DNA of 64,000 nucleotides from contig JALHQW010000031.1 of NCBI GenBank assembly GCA_022841745.1, positions 19,407 to 83,406 on the forward strand, written 5' to 3'. The translations under genes were made by a program, and so were the position numbers. Position 1 is the stretch's first letter. Each line of letters starts with the position of its first letter. The notes under the pieces are model-generated. The model made no database searches. It saw only the letters and a list, made by a program, of their open reading frames with translations, and was not told the DNA's origin. The stretch comes from Saprospiraceae bacterium (GTDB lineage: Bacteria; Bacteroidota; Bacteroidia; Chitinophagales; Saprospiraceae). Below, in pieces: positions 25,377 to 33,453 of this stretch.

Positions 25377-25967
25377 TTAATTTTGAAGTGATTTAACGAG
25401 CTTGCCAATCGTGAGCCCCTGAACAATAATCGAAAAAAGGACGACGGCGTAGGTCATCAGGATGATGCCGCCGCCGAAGGGGTAATTGCCCAGGCTCAAC
25501 GCCAATGCAATCGAAATGCCCCCTCTCAGGCCGCCCCAGGTCAGTATTTTAACCGTATCGATCGGCCGCGTCTCAGAATGTTTTAAAAACGAATAGGTGG
25601 AATACAGGGTGACGAAACGGACAGCCAGCACGATGCCGATGGCAACTACTCCCATTATCAAAAAATGAAAGTCGAAATCCAGCAGGTGCAGCGCCAGGCC
25701 GATGAGCACGAACAAAACCCCGTTCAGCACTTCGTCCAAAACCTCCCACACCTCATTCAGTAGTTGCTTGGCCTTGGAATCCATGTCATGGTTCATATCG
25801 AGGCCGTTGCCGATGACCAAGCCACAGACCACCATTGCCAAAGGGGCAGACACATGGAGCAGATGCGCTACCGCCGAGCCCGTCATCACCACAGCGAGGC
25901 TGAGCAGTACCGCCAGTTTCGGCTCGTCAAAAACGGATTTTATCAAAAGATAGCCAATGTAGCCCAA
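25377..25967 (-). pseudogene. C-terminal half of a CPA1 cation:proton antiporter (frameshifted)
   Basis: About 196 residues with membrane helices, such as LAVLLSLAVVMTGSAVAHLLHV, FVLIGLALHLLDF and KILTWGGLRGGISIALALSL. The last is the conserved R-G-G-I segment of NhaP-type antiporters. It belongs to the same protein as 25927-26625; the two are out of frame by one base within the run of nine A (minus-strand T) near 26004-26012. With eight bases the frame reads FFGEAIGGLVYGAVLGYIGY and is continuous. It may be a sequencing artefact or a real mutation. Confidence 0.8.
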
Positions 25968-26625
25968 TACTGCCCCATATACCAGGCCGCCAATGGCTTC
26001 CCCAAAAAAAAAGCAGCCCTATTTCGGAGGCGATATTCCCCTGTGCTTCCCGCATTCCCGTTGCGGGGACGAACAAAAGTAAGCCCGAAAAAACAACCAC
26101 ACCGACCCCGTCGTTGAAAAGTGATTCGCCTTCTATTTTTAACTGAAGGCTTTTGGTGACGTTGGCTCTTTTTAAGATGGACAGCACCGCAATCGGGTCG
26201 GTCGGCGAAATCAATGCACCAAACAACAGGCAGTATATCAGCGGCATTTCCACGCCCATCGCCATCGAAAGCAGCTTGATGCTTCCGCCGACCAAAAAAG
26301 TGGAAATCAGCACACCGAGCGAGGCAAACAAAAGCACCGACCACCGCTCTTTTGCCAAATCCCTGATATTGATGTGCAGCGCTCCTGCGAACAACAGGAA
26401 ACTCAGCAAGCCCTCGAACAACAGGTTTTCAAAATCGGCAGCATAGACCACATCGCAGAATTGCTGAAAGAGCGAAGGGGCCAGAGGTTTCAGCAGGTAT
26501 AAAACACCTACCATCGCGATACTCAAAATCATCAGCCCAATGGTATAAGGTAGTTTTAACCATTTGTGGTTGATGAGACTGAGTATCGCCGCTAAGCCGA
26601 AAACCAAAGAAATAGATTCTGGCAT
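25927..26625 (-). pseudogene. N-terminal half of a CPA1 cation:proton antiporter (frameshifted)
   Basis: About 232 residues in this frame, of which the first about 206 are genuine. Membrane segments include LVFGLAAILSLI, IGLMILSIAMVGVLYLL, LLSFLLFAGALHI and VLLFASLGVLISTFLVGG. The ion-site region is LLFGALISPTDPIAVLSILK, and the later FNDGVGVVVFSGLLL is the second conserved ND-G-V segment of NhaP/NHE antiporters. After IGLLFFWG the frame becomes non-native because of a one-base homopolymer difference. Sodium or potassium/proton exchange across the inner membrane would be expected if the gene is intact. Confidence 0.8.
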
Positions 26626-26630
26626 TGTTC

Positions 26631-28025
26631 TTATTTTTCAAAACCTGCTATACCGCACAGGTCGTACAGCCCCGGCTTGCCGATGGCCGATTTGGTCACG
26701 TCCAACAGGTAGCTTTCCTTGAATGTCAGCCCAATGTCCGTTATTTCAAAAATCTTCATCGAAAATGACGAAAAGGCCCCCACGCAGTAGAGGTACTTAT
26801 TGTCGGGCGTCACGTGCATATCCTTGATGTCGTTGTGCGGGTTGTCAGCATTGACGTGGGCAAACGGCATCGTCTTTTCGACATTGGAATCTTTGATGGA
26901 AAATGGGGTGATGACGTTGGTGCCAAAGCTGGCCACGTAGAGCCTGTCCTGCGAGGGGCTGAGCGTGGTCCAGCAAGCCTCGTCCACGTCGTGCTGGGCA
27001 CCGGTGGTATGGTGGCCAATTTTTTCGACCTTCTTGCCGTTGTCGCGGAGCACCACCAAGCCGTGGTCGTCCTTTTCAGGGATGAGGTTGAAATAACTGG
27101 CCATCACCGTTTGGTTGTCGGCCAGCCAATCGAAGCCCACGCCGCCGATGACGCCTTTTTCCTCGTAAAAGCGGGGGTTTGAAATTTCGCCGTTGGCAAA
27201 ATCATAGACCATGAAACGGCTTGGGCGGGTCTCGTTGACCTCAGGTTTTTCCGTAAAGAAATGAGGCACGCCCCAGAGCATCACCGCCAGTTTTTTACCA
27301 TCGGGGCTGAACATGGCCTGTGCCGGGCCGCCCCATTTGCGGGCGTATTTGTCGAGCATTTTCACATGGGCAAGCTCGCCGGTTTTGGCGTTCAGGCGAT
27401 AGAGTTGGATGTTGCGGTCTTTGTCCGAAGCATCCGGCTTGCTTAGGTCTTGCTTGAAGAAAGCGTCGTCCGGGTAGCGCCTTTTCTTTTCACCGTCGTA
27501 AAGCACGGTCGGTGTGCCCCACTGGTTGCCGACCACGACCCAGTACATGTTTGCCTCAGCGGCAATGGCCGTGTGGGCGATGGATACAGGGCGGATGCCG
27601 TTGGCGTCCACATTTTTTCTGTCCGACAGCTTGCCGTTGATTTTGTCCACTTTGAAAACCGAGACGGTATTGCCCCCCGTGTTCACAGTGAGCAAGTTGT
27701 CTTCGATGATGGCGAGCGAATACTGGTTGTCGTAGTCGCCGTTGGCGGGTGCATCGTAATCGCTGCCGCCGTTGCTCCCCGTCCCGTAAACCGTCTCGCC
27801 ACCGAGCGTGCCATCGGCATAGCGTTCGAGGCAGACCACTTGGTTTTCGCCCTCGCCGTTGGTGGTAGTGTAGATGTACCCTTTGACCTCTTTTTGAATG
27901 GGGGCCTCAGTCTGGGAAGCCTCCCCGGTTTTGGCGCTTTCCTGCGAATTGTTTTGGCAAGAGAATGCAAACACCGAGACCAATGCAAGTATCAATGCGA
28001 ACCGACATTCTTTTAGCATAATCAT
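26631..28025 (-). CDS. Lipoprotein with a beta-propeller (lactonase-like) domain
   Basis: 464 residues with a lipoprotein signal (ALILALVSVFAFSC, lipobox FSC), an acidic spacer and a seven-bladed propeller-like body: repeats such as YSLAIIEDNLLTVNTGGNTVSVFKV, FSPDGKKLAVMLWGV, and LSPSQDRLYVASFGTNVITPFSI resemble 6-phosphogluconolactonase/YVTN-type blades. A C-terminal LYDLCGIAGF region is conserved-looking. The periplasmic or outer-membrane location is inferred. The true start may be the ATG at 28019 (MLKEC). No substrate is known. Confidence 0.75.
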   Translation of the reverse strand: MIMLKECRFALILALVSVFAFSCQNNSQESAKTGEASQTEAPIQKEVKGYIYTTTNGEGENQVVCLERYADGTLGGETVYGTGSNGGSDYDAPANGDYDNQYSLAIIEDNLLTVNTGGNTVSVFKVDKINGKLSDRKNVDANGIRPVSIAHTAIAAEANMYWVVVGNQWGTPTVLYDGEKKRRYPDDAFFKQDLSKPDASDKDRNIQLYRLNAKTGELAHVKMLDKYARKWGGPAQAMFSPDGKKLAVMLWGVPHFFTEKPEVNETRPSRFMVYDFANGEISNPRFYEEKGVIGGVGFDWLADNQTVMASYFNLIPEKDDHGLVVLRDNGKKVEKIGHHTTGAQHDVDEACWTTLSPSQDRLYVASFGTNVITPFSIKDSNVEKTMPFAHVNADNPHNDIKDMHVTPDNKYLYCVGAFSSFSMKIFEITDIGLTFKESYLLDVTKSAIGKPGLYDLCGIAGFEK

Positions 28026-28054
28026 CTGTTTTGTTTTTTTAAAAAAATTAAAAA

Positions 28055-28351
28055 TTATGGTTTGACGTGCCTCTCGAAGACCCTTCCCACCGAAACATCA
28101 TAAGCGTCAAAGACTTCGGCCTTGCCCCGTTCCTTGGCTTTTTTGTGCTCCATGTGGGTGTCCCACGCTTCGAAGGCAGCATCGTCCTCAAATTCGACAA
28201 CGAGCACGTTTTCGCCATCGTCCCCTTGGTAAACTTTGTGCCCGTTGTAGCCCTTTATTTTGGCGATATGCCCTGCCATCTGGCCATAAAGGTTCTCAAA
28301 TTCTTCCTGAAAATCAGGGTTTACCCTGTATTTGAATACGCCTACAATCAT
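28055..28351 (-). CDS. Antibiotic biosynthesis monooxygenase (ABM) family protein
   Basis: 98 residues with the compact ferredoxin-like fold pattern of ABM domains: MIVGVFKYRVNP, IKGYNGHKVYQGDDGENVLVVEFEDDAAFEAWDTHMEHKKAKERG. Members catalyse cofactor-free oxygenation, haem degradation or quinone oxidation, or bind small molecules. No catalytic specificity can be read from the sequence. It sits in the chain of small stress-type genes between the lactonase-like lipoprotein and DUF427. Confidence 0.85.
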   Translation of the reverse strand: MIVGVFKYRVNPDFQEEFENLYGQMAGHIAKIKGYNGHKVYQGDDGENVLVVEFEDDAAFEAWDTHMEHKKAKERGKAEVFDAYDVSVGRVFERHVKP

Positions 28352-28381
28352 AGTTTTTTTATTTTAAATTGAAAATTGTGA

Positions 28382-28942
28382 CTACCAGCCTTCCGTACCG
28401 CTCCCACCTTTGAACGGGCCTGTTAAATCTGCCGTTACCCAACCTGCGTAGAAGCGGCTTTCCTGCGCCGCCACTCGCTCCGGGCCAATATAGCAAGCCA
28501 AGCCATGCGGATAAAAAGCAAGGTAACCTTTTAATACTTCATACCCTTCAAATGGCGATTCATAGCTCCACGCAACCATTTTTTCAGGCGCTTCGCTGAA
28601 AGCCCAATAAGTGGCTTTGCCCTTCCATTCGCACCAGCTTTCCTTACCGTCCATTTTTGTCAAAAGCCTCCGCTTCACATCCGCCGGGGGGACACAAACC
28701 GTCGGCGGATTGGCAGTTTCCCGAACCGAAAGTGCTTTCGCACTTTCTACTATGGTGTTCTCCCCCTTCCGAATTCGGACGACTTCCTGGATGGGCATCA
28801 CTGCAGGCGGTCTCGGGAAATCCCATACGGACACCTCCCCCTCCTTTGGCTCGACGGCGAATGGCGGCCGGGCCTTTCCCGTGTATTCCCATTTCTTGCG
28901 GGCAGCCGCTATCCAGCCGGGTATGTCGTCGTGTTGCTTCAT
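28382..28942 (-). CDS. DUF427 domain protein, long form
   Basis: 186 residues. Positions about 50-140 match DUF427, with VVRIRKGENTIVESAKALSV and the core SWCEWKGKATYWAF. The N-terminal 45 residues are proline-rich (PPFAVEPKEGEVSVWDFPRPP), and the C-terminal end (ACYIGPERVAAQESRFYAGWV) is an extension not present in the short form at 23666-23950. Function is unknown. Two members in one window, both beside thiol genes, fit a stress role. Confidence 0.85.
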   Translation of the reverse strand: MKQHDDIPGWIAAARKKWEYTGKARPPFAVEPKEGEVSVWDFPRPPAVMPIQEVVRIRKGENTIVESAKALSVRETANPPTVCVPPADVKRRLLTKMDGKESWCEWKGKATYWAFSEAPEKMVAWSYESPFEGYEVLKGYLAFYPHGLACYIGPERVAAQESRFYAGWVTADLTGPFKGGSGTEGW

Positions 28943-28943
28943 T

Positions 28944-29642
28944 TTATATCACTTCCGTCAAATCCTTTAAAATGATGTCGTTCCTTTTCCGCAATGCCCT
29001 CCGCAGCCAGCCTTTGTGCCCTGCCCCAAAAGTTATCAAAATCCGCTTGCCTTGATAAGCGTATTCGTCTAATGCCTTTTCCATGAATGCGTAATGTGCC
29101 CGGTTGATGGCCTCCCAGCCGCCGATGCCCAAATCTTTTCCGAAGGATTTTTCAAAAGCCGTCATTTGAATATCAACGGCTTGGTCGTATCGCTCTGAAT
29201 CAATCCAAATCGGGTCGTACTCGTCCTCGACCGTCTTGAAGATGGCATTGGACTCCTGCACTGCATGCTGATAAGCCCGCACGTCGGCGGCCCGCCCCGG
29301 GTCTTGGTATATCTCGTCGAGCTTGGCTTCCCTGGCGGTGGACATTTGTTCCGTCCACGCCGAGGTTGGGATTATCTCAAATTTCAGCTTTCCCAAAAGC
29401 GGGATTATCACTTCCGAATATTCGGGAAATTGGCTCACCCGGCTTTCCGAGATGAACTTATTCTGCTTCCATTCCTCCAGTGCTTTCGGCAGTCGGTCGG
29501 GCGGTATTTCGGCAAAAACCAAGTCGGGGTATATCGTCCTGACGATTTCCCGCAGCACCCGCAGGCTATAGGATTTGTGCTCGAAATGCCCGCTGTGTAT
29601 GGTGCCGAGCACAATGACTTCGTTTTTATTTGTTCCGTCCAT
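28944..29642 (-). CDS. TraB/TIKI-like family protein
   Basis: 232 residues. The motif VIVLGTIHSGH at residues 9-19, PDLVFAEIPPDRL near 40 and a terminal FGAGHKGWLRRAL near 215 match the TraB/PrgY/TIKI fold, whose members are putative metalloproteases or esterase-like proteins with conserved Gly-x-x-H and E/R residues. No signal peptide or membrane segment is visible, so it is cytoplasmic. It is separated from the DUF427 gene by one base. Function here is unknown. Confidence 0.6.
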   Translation of the reverse strand: MDGTNKNEVIVLGTIHSGHFEHKSYSLRVLREIVRTIYPDLVFAEIPPDRLPKALEEWKQNKFISESRVSQFPEYSEVIIPLLGKLKFEIIPTSAWTEQMSTAREAKLDEIYQDPGRAADVRAYQHAVQESNAIFKTVEDEYDPIWIDSERYDQAVDIQMTAFEKSFGKDLGIGGWEAINRAHYAFMEKALDEYAYQGKRILITFGAGHKGWLRRALRKRNDIILKDLTEVI

Positions 29643-29653
29643 TTTTTCTCTGT

Positions 29654-30457
29654 TCAGTTTTGGGCATCCACGTTCAGTGCCTCGATTTTTGCCCGCAGCT
29701 CCTCAATCGCATTGAAAAGGACGACGGGGAAGCTCCCGTGCTCTTCGCCGCAGGCTTCGCAGCGGATGCGCATTTTTCGCTCGGCCGGTATCCGCTCAAA
29801 ATCAGGTGAAAGGTTGTAGGATATGCGGTGTAAAATCAGGTTCTTGTAAAACCTTTTGTCTTCCGGCGTTACATGGGAATTCGATACGCGGTCAATCAGC
29901 AGCTCGGCGTTTTTGATAATGCTCCTGAACTCCTTGACCCCCGAGTCGGCGGTGTGCTTGTGGTCGTCGTGCGGGTCGTCGTCGGACATGAGCAGGTGGT
30001 CCACGAAGTGGGTGAGCGCAATCGTGCCATTGTAGATGGTGACATAGTGCCGCTTCCTCATCTCGTCGAACTGCTTTTCCTCGTACGGGAACGATTCAAT
30101 GCTCTTTTCAAACAGGCGGTACAGCTCCGAGATGTGTTCCAGCTCCCGCTGTATTTTGCCGTCCTCCTTCGCTTCCTCAATCTGCACCGAGAGCAGGTTG
30201 TTTGCCTCTATCTGGTCGGTGAGCGCGATGTAGAGCAGCACCGAGCCTACCAGCGACAGTATCGGCGAGGTGATGCCCCCGATGGTGTCGCCGAGCGTAC
30301 CAGTTTTGCCGAGCAGGTCGCCCGGGAGGTCAAGCATGAACGCCACCGCTGGTAGCACGAACGTGGAAATGATGCCGATGCCGAGCACCCATTTTGAAAT
30401 CTGCTTCTTGTCCTTTTTCCGTTGCACGTTCAAAGTTTTTCGCCTAATGCCTTCCAT
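29654..30457 (-). CDS. Membrane protein of unknown function
   Basis: 267 residues. Two membrane helices near the N-terminus (WVLGIGIISTFVLPAVAFML and ITSPILSLVGSVLLYIALT) are followed by a helical cytoplasmic part with coiled-coil character, a histidine-rich patch (DDDPHDDHKHT) and a lone C-x-x-C (RCEACGEEHG) near residue 240. The start at 30457 (MEGIRRKT) overlaps the upstream gene by 28 bp, so it may be translated by coupling. No family assigned. Confidence 0.7.
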   Translation of the reverse strand: MEGIRRKTLNVQRKKDKKQISKWVLGIGIISTFVLPAVAFMLDLPGDLLGKTGTLGDTIGGITSPILSLVGSVLLYIALTDQIEANNLLSVQIEEAKEDGKIQRELEHISELYRLFEKSIESFPYEEKQFDEMRKRHYVTIYNGTIALTHFVDHLLMSDDDPHDDHKHTADSGVKEFRSIIKNAELLIDRVSNSHVTPEDKRFYKNLILHRISYNLSPDFERIPAERKMRIRCEACGEEHGSFPVVLFNAIEELRAKIEALNVDAQN

Positions 30458-31350
30458 GCCGTTGCAATGTTTTTTCGGTACATTTCGGCCCCACCGTTGA
30501 ATGCCGCCGAACTGCCCTCCAACCATTCCAATTGCTTGGGGCTTAAATATTTTTCAGGCTTTTCCCGATAGGGTATCGCCCGGTTGATTTTTGTGCGCTG
30601 TGCCCTGCTCAACGGCAGGTGCTTGTAGGGCGCTTTCCGCAGGTAGTATTGCGGCTCCTTGTCGGTGCGGTAGTTGCCGTTTTTCACCAAAAAGAAACCC
30701 TCGCCGAGCGCGTATTTATTCAGGTCATCAATAGAGGCAACTTCCGAATCAAAATATGTCTCAACTACTTCCTTGTGCCCAATCCATCCTGCTTCGGTGG
30801 AGATGACGGCGGGGTGCCCGGCCATCGTCGTCTCGCCCGACCAGAAGCAGGGGGTCTCGAAATAGGCTTTTTCAGCGTAGCCGTAGTCTATTTTCAAATC
30901 ACCTTCCAGTAGCTCGAAGTAGCCGGGCAGGCTGCCCTCGGTCTTCAGCATTACTTCCTTGATTTTGTCGTACATCGCCAACGGATGGTAGCTGTTCGCC
31001 AATTTTGGGATGATGCTCTGGCCGTTTTTGCCCAGAAAATAGGCGACGGGGTTGTTCCATGCCAGCTCTGCGAACTGCCTCAGAATCTCGGCATCCCTGC
31101 CCGGTTTGTTGTTGAAGATTGCGAGGGGGACAAACTTCTCCTCGATGGCTTCGACCATGAGCGGGTGGCTCAAGACCTCCGCCCCGAAGTTGACGCAGGT
31201 GGAGCAGCCGGGCACTTCCTGAAACTGCAAGAGCACGGGCTTGCCCGTCCGGGCGCTTTCCTGCATGGCAAAATCATAGTCCCTGAACCAGGCGACCTTG
31301 CCCAGTTCCCGATATTCGTTAATTGAAATTTTTGCATTTTGAGTATTCAT
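30430..31350 (-). CDS. VPGUxxT-like thioredoxin domain with MsrA-like C-terminus (cysteine form)
   Basis: 306 residues. The N-terminal half is a thioredoxin-like fold with EVPGCSTCVNFG near residues 45-56, where related selenoproteins have selenocysteine in place of the first cysteine (VPGU). The C-terminal half resembles MsrA: TPCFWSGE near 168 aligns to the GCFW active site, with EAGWIGHKEVVETYF and PYREKPEKYLSPKQLEWL following. From memory, such proteins are annotated as VPGUxxT-family redox proteins; the exact activity is not established. It overlaps its neighbours (4 bp with DUF6314). It is probably a peroxide or sulfoxide reductase. Confidence 0.7.
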   Translation of the reverse strand: MNTQNAKISINEYRELGKVAWFRDYDFAMQESARTGKPVLLQFQEVPGCSTCVNFGAEVLSHPLMVEAIEEKFVPLAIFNNKPGRDAEILRQFAELAWNNPVAYFLGKNGQSIIPKLANSYHPLAMYDKIKEVMLKTEGSLPGYFELLEGDLKIDYGYAEKAYFETPCFWSGETTMAGHPAVISTEAGWIGHKEVVETYFDSEVASIDDLNKYALGEGFFLVKNGNYRTDKEPQYYLRKAPYKHLPLSRAQRTKINRAIPYREKPEKYLSPKQLEWLEGSSAAFNGGAEMYRKNIATAWKALGEKL

Positions 31351-31841
31351 GTCCTCGCTCCTTGTTTCTTGTATATTGTTTTGATTTCCAAGTTTTTATT
31401 TGGCCCCTGTACCATGTACACAACCGAAAACTCATTTTCATTGGGAAAGGAATACAGCCCCGTGTAGGTGTCGTCCACGCAGAGGTGTTCCGTGCCGACA
31501 AACTGTCCCTTTTCCTGTTTCGGGAGCAGGGCTTGGTACAGCTTGCCTTTGCTTGCCCCATCATCAAAAAGCACCTGAATCATTTCGTCCGTTAAGCGGA
31601 AAATGTATTTCCGGTAGAACGAGACTTCCTTTTGCTTGCCGGACAGGTTCAGCACACCCATTTCCCGATAATATAATTGGTTTTGTTCGCTGTCCATTTT
31701 TTCGAAGACAGCCTGGCCGCCTGCTGTGAAAAACATGTCGTTTGCTTGGTCGCTCAACGTGCGGGCAAACCGCCAGGTGCCTTCCAGGTTTTGAAATATG
31801 CGCTTGGCATCATCAGTCCTTCCAAGTTCTTCCTTTGTCAT
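31347..31841 (-). CDS. DUF6314-type protein
   Basis: 164 residues that fit a small beta-barrel/lipocalin-like family (DUF6314): NLEGTWRFARTLSDQ at the start, GQAVFEKM, and EHLCVDDTYTGLYSFPNENEFSVVYMVQGPNKNL near the end. The function is unknown. It overlaps both neighbours by 4 bp, indicating a translationally coupled operon from the BCCT transporter to the VPGUxxT-like gene. Confidence 0.75.
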   Translation of the reverse strand: MTKEELGRTDDAKRIFQNLEGTWRFARTLSDQANDMFFTAGGQAVFEKMDSEQNQLYYREMGVLNLSGKQKEVSFYRKYIFRLTDEMIQVLFDDGASKGKLYQALLPKQEKGQFVGTEHLCVDDTYTGLYSFPNENEFSVVYMVQGPNKNLEIKTIYKKQGART

Positions 31842-32431
31842 ATCATTATAGACTTTATTTTATCCCTCAGCACCGGCACCACCTCCTCCCTGAACCACGG
31901 GTTTTTCCCCTGCCACCTGAAGTTCAACGGCGACGGGTGCACCAGCGGGAAATACCGGGGCAGGTATTCCTCGTAGGCCCTCACGGTTTCGGTCAGGTTC
32001 TTTTTTTGGCGGTCGCCGAGGTAGGCTTCCGTTGCATACTGCCCGATGATGAGCGTCAGCCTCAAATCGGTGAGGTGGCCCAAAATCCGTTCGTGCCATT
32101 GCGGCCTGCACTCGGGGCGGGGCGGGGCATCGCCACTGCCCTTTCCATGGCTGCCCGGGAAGCAGAAGCCCATTGGCATCGTGCCTATCAGTTCGGTATT
32201 GGCGAACTGCTCCTTGCTCACGCCGAGCCATTCCCGCAGTGTGTCGCCGCTTTTGTCTTCCCAGGGGATGCCCCGGTCGTGGACCTTCTGCCCAGGCGCC
32301 TGCCCGATAATCAGGATGCGGGTGTTTTTGCCCACTGCCAAGATGGGCCTCGGCGGGTTGGGCAGATAGGCGGCGCAGGTTTGGCATTTCCGCACCTCCA
32401 TGAGCAGTTGTTCAAAGTTTTCGTTTTTCAA
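31838..32431 (-). CDS. Uracil-DNA glycosylase family protein
   Basis: About 197 residues with the UDG superfamily elements: ILIIGQAPGQKVHDRGIPWEDKSGDTLREWL near residues 45-75, a GTMPMGFCFPG segment, LTLIIGQYAT, and the terminal FPLVHPSPLNFRW motif with the catalytic histidine. C-x-x-C and further cysteines near the start (RKCQTCAAYL) could bind an iron-sulfur cluster, as in families 4 and 5. It removes uracil or related damaged bases. The start is uncertain: a TTG at 32431 fits the upstream gene end, and an ATG at 32401 is the alternative. Confidence 0.82.
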   Translation of the reverse strand: MKNENFEQLLMEVRKCQTCAAYLPNPPRPILAVGKNTRILIIGQAPGQKVHDRGIPWEDKSGDTLREWLGVSKEQFANTELIGTMPMGFCFPGSHGKGSGDAPPRPECRPQWHERILGHLTDLRLTLIIGQYATEAYLGDRQKKNLTETVRAYEEYLPRYFPLVHPSPLNFRWQGKNPWFREEVVPVLRDKIKSIMI

Positions 32432-32441
32432 TCCAATGTTT

Positions 32442-33452
32442 TTAAATATAAACCAATCCGAAGATCGAAAGTGCATAAATAACCAAAGCGACCCACGAAT
32501 CAATGCCCATTCCCCAAAAACGCCTCGGTGATTTGATTATCATGCCCAGCGTGAACACCATCGTCAGGATGATGGACAGCGAGGTGAGGAACAGGTCGCT
32601 CTTGCCTGCCTGCGGCAACAGCGAGCCTTCGTTGATGATGCTTGCGATGAGGAACAAAAGCGGCAGGAACGAATTGCCCCCGAAGATGTCGCTGATGAGG
32701 ATGTTGTAGTTCTTCGTCCGTACAAATTCCAACCCGCCTGAAATCTCGGGCAGGGCGGTTATCAGCGAAAGCACCGTAGCCCCGAAAACGATGCCCGAAA
32801 TATGGTAGTGCTCGGCGATTTGTTCGCTCGTCAGTGCCAAAAGATAGCCAAATACCAAGATGGCTGCCGCCAACACCAAAAGGACGCCAATGGACGTCTT
32901 TGGGCTTAGCTTCAATTTTTTCATGCCTTCATGCTCAATGGTGGGAATCAGGTTCGTTGCTTCGCAATGCTTCAGGGTCAGGAGGCTCAGCACCCAGGCC
33001 ACCACTATCAGAATCTCAATCGGGGAAAATCGGAAATTGACGTACATCTCATCCAGTTGCGATCCCAATATTACCAGCGCAAGTATGAGTACGAGGAACG
33101 CTCCTTGCGAGATGGAATTGACGTTGGATGTGATGGTCGTCAACGGCAGTTTCTCCTTGCGGGTGGCAAAATCGAACAAGGCCAAAAGTACCGTTTGCAA
33201 GGCTATGCCTCCCAAAATATTTCCAATGGCTATCGAAATATCGCCGGAAACCGTGCCCCGTACCACGATGGCAAGCTCCGGCAGGTTGATGATGATTGAG
33301 AGCAACAAGGTGCCACCGAAGGCCGCCCCCAGTTTGAACTCGTGGTTGATATGCTCGACCAGTTCGGAGAGCTTGTTGCTCAATACCCAGATGATGCCCC
33401 CTGACAGGAGGAATAAGCCAATGACCGATGTGATTGATAAAGACGATAGCAT
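32442..33452 (-). CDS. Sodium/calcium exchanger (CaCA) family transporter
   Basis: 336 residues with about ten membrane helices in two homologous halves. The alpha-1 motif is in IINLPELAIVVRGTVSGDISIAIGNILGGIALQ, and the alpha-2 motif is in ALPEISGGLEFVRT and ISDIFGGNSFLPLL. These N/D-rich segments form the calcium site. The transporter probably exports calcium in exchange for sodium or protons. It directly follows the BCCT gene (1 bp gap) and precedes the glycosylase gene by about 10 bp. Confidence 0.85.
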   Translation of the reverse strand: MLSSLSITSVIGLFLLSGGIIWVLSNKLSELVEHINHEFKLGAAFGGTLLLSIIINLPELAIVVRGTVSGDISIAIGNILGGIALQTVLLALFDFATRKEKLPLTTITSNVNSISQGAFLVLILALVILGSQLDEMYVNFRFSPIEILIVVAWVLSLLTLKHCEATNLIPTIEHEGMKKLKLSPKTSIGVLLVLAAAILVFGYLLALTSEQIAEHYHISGIVFGATVLSLITALPEISGGLEFVRTKNYNILISDIFGGNSFLPLLFLIASIINEGSLLPQAGKSDLFLTSLSIILTMVFTLGMIIKSPRRFWGMGIDSWVALVIYALSIFGLVYI

Positions 33453-33453
33453 T

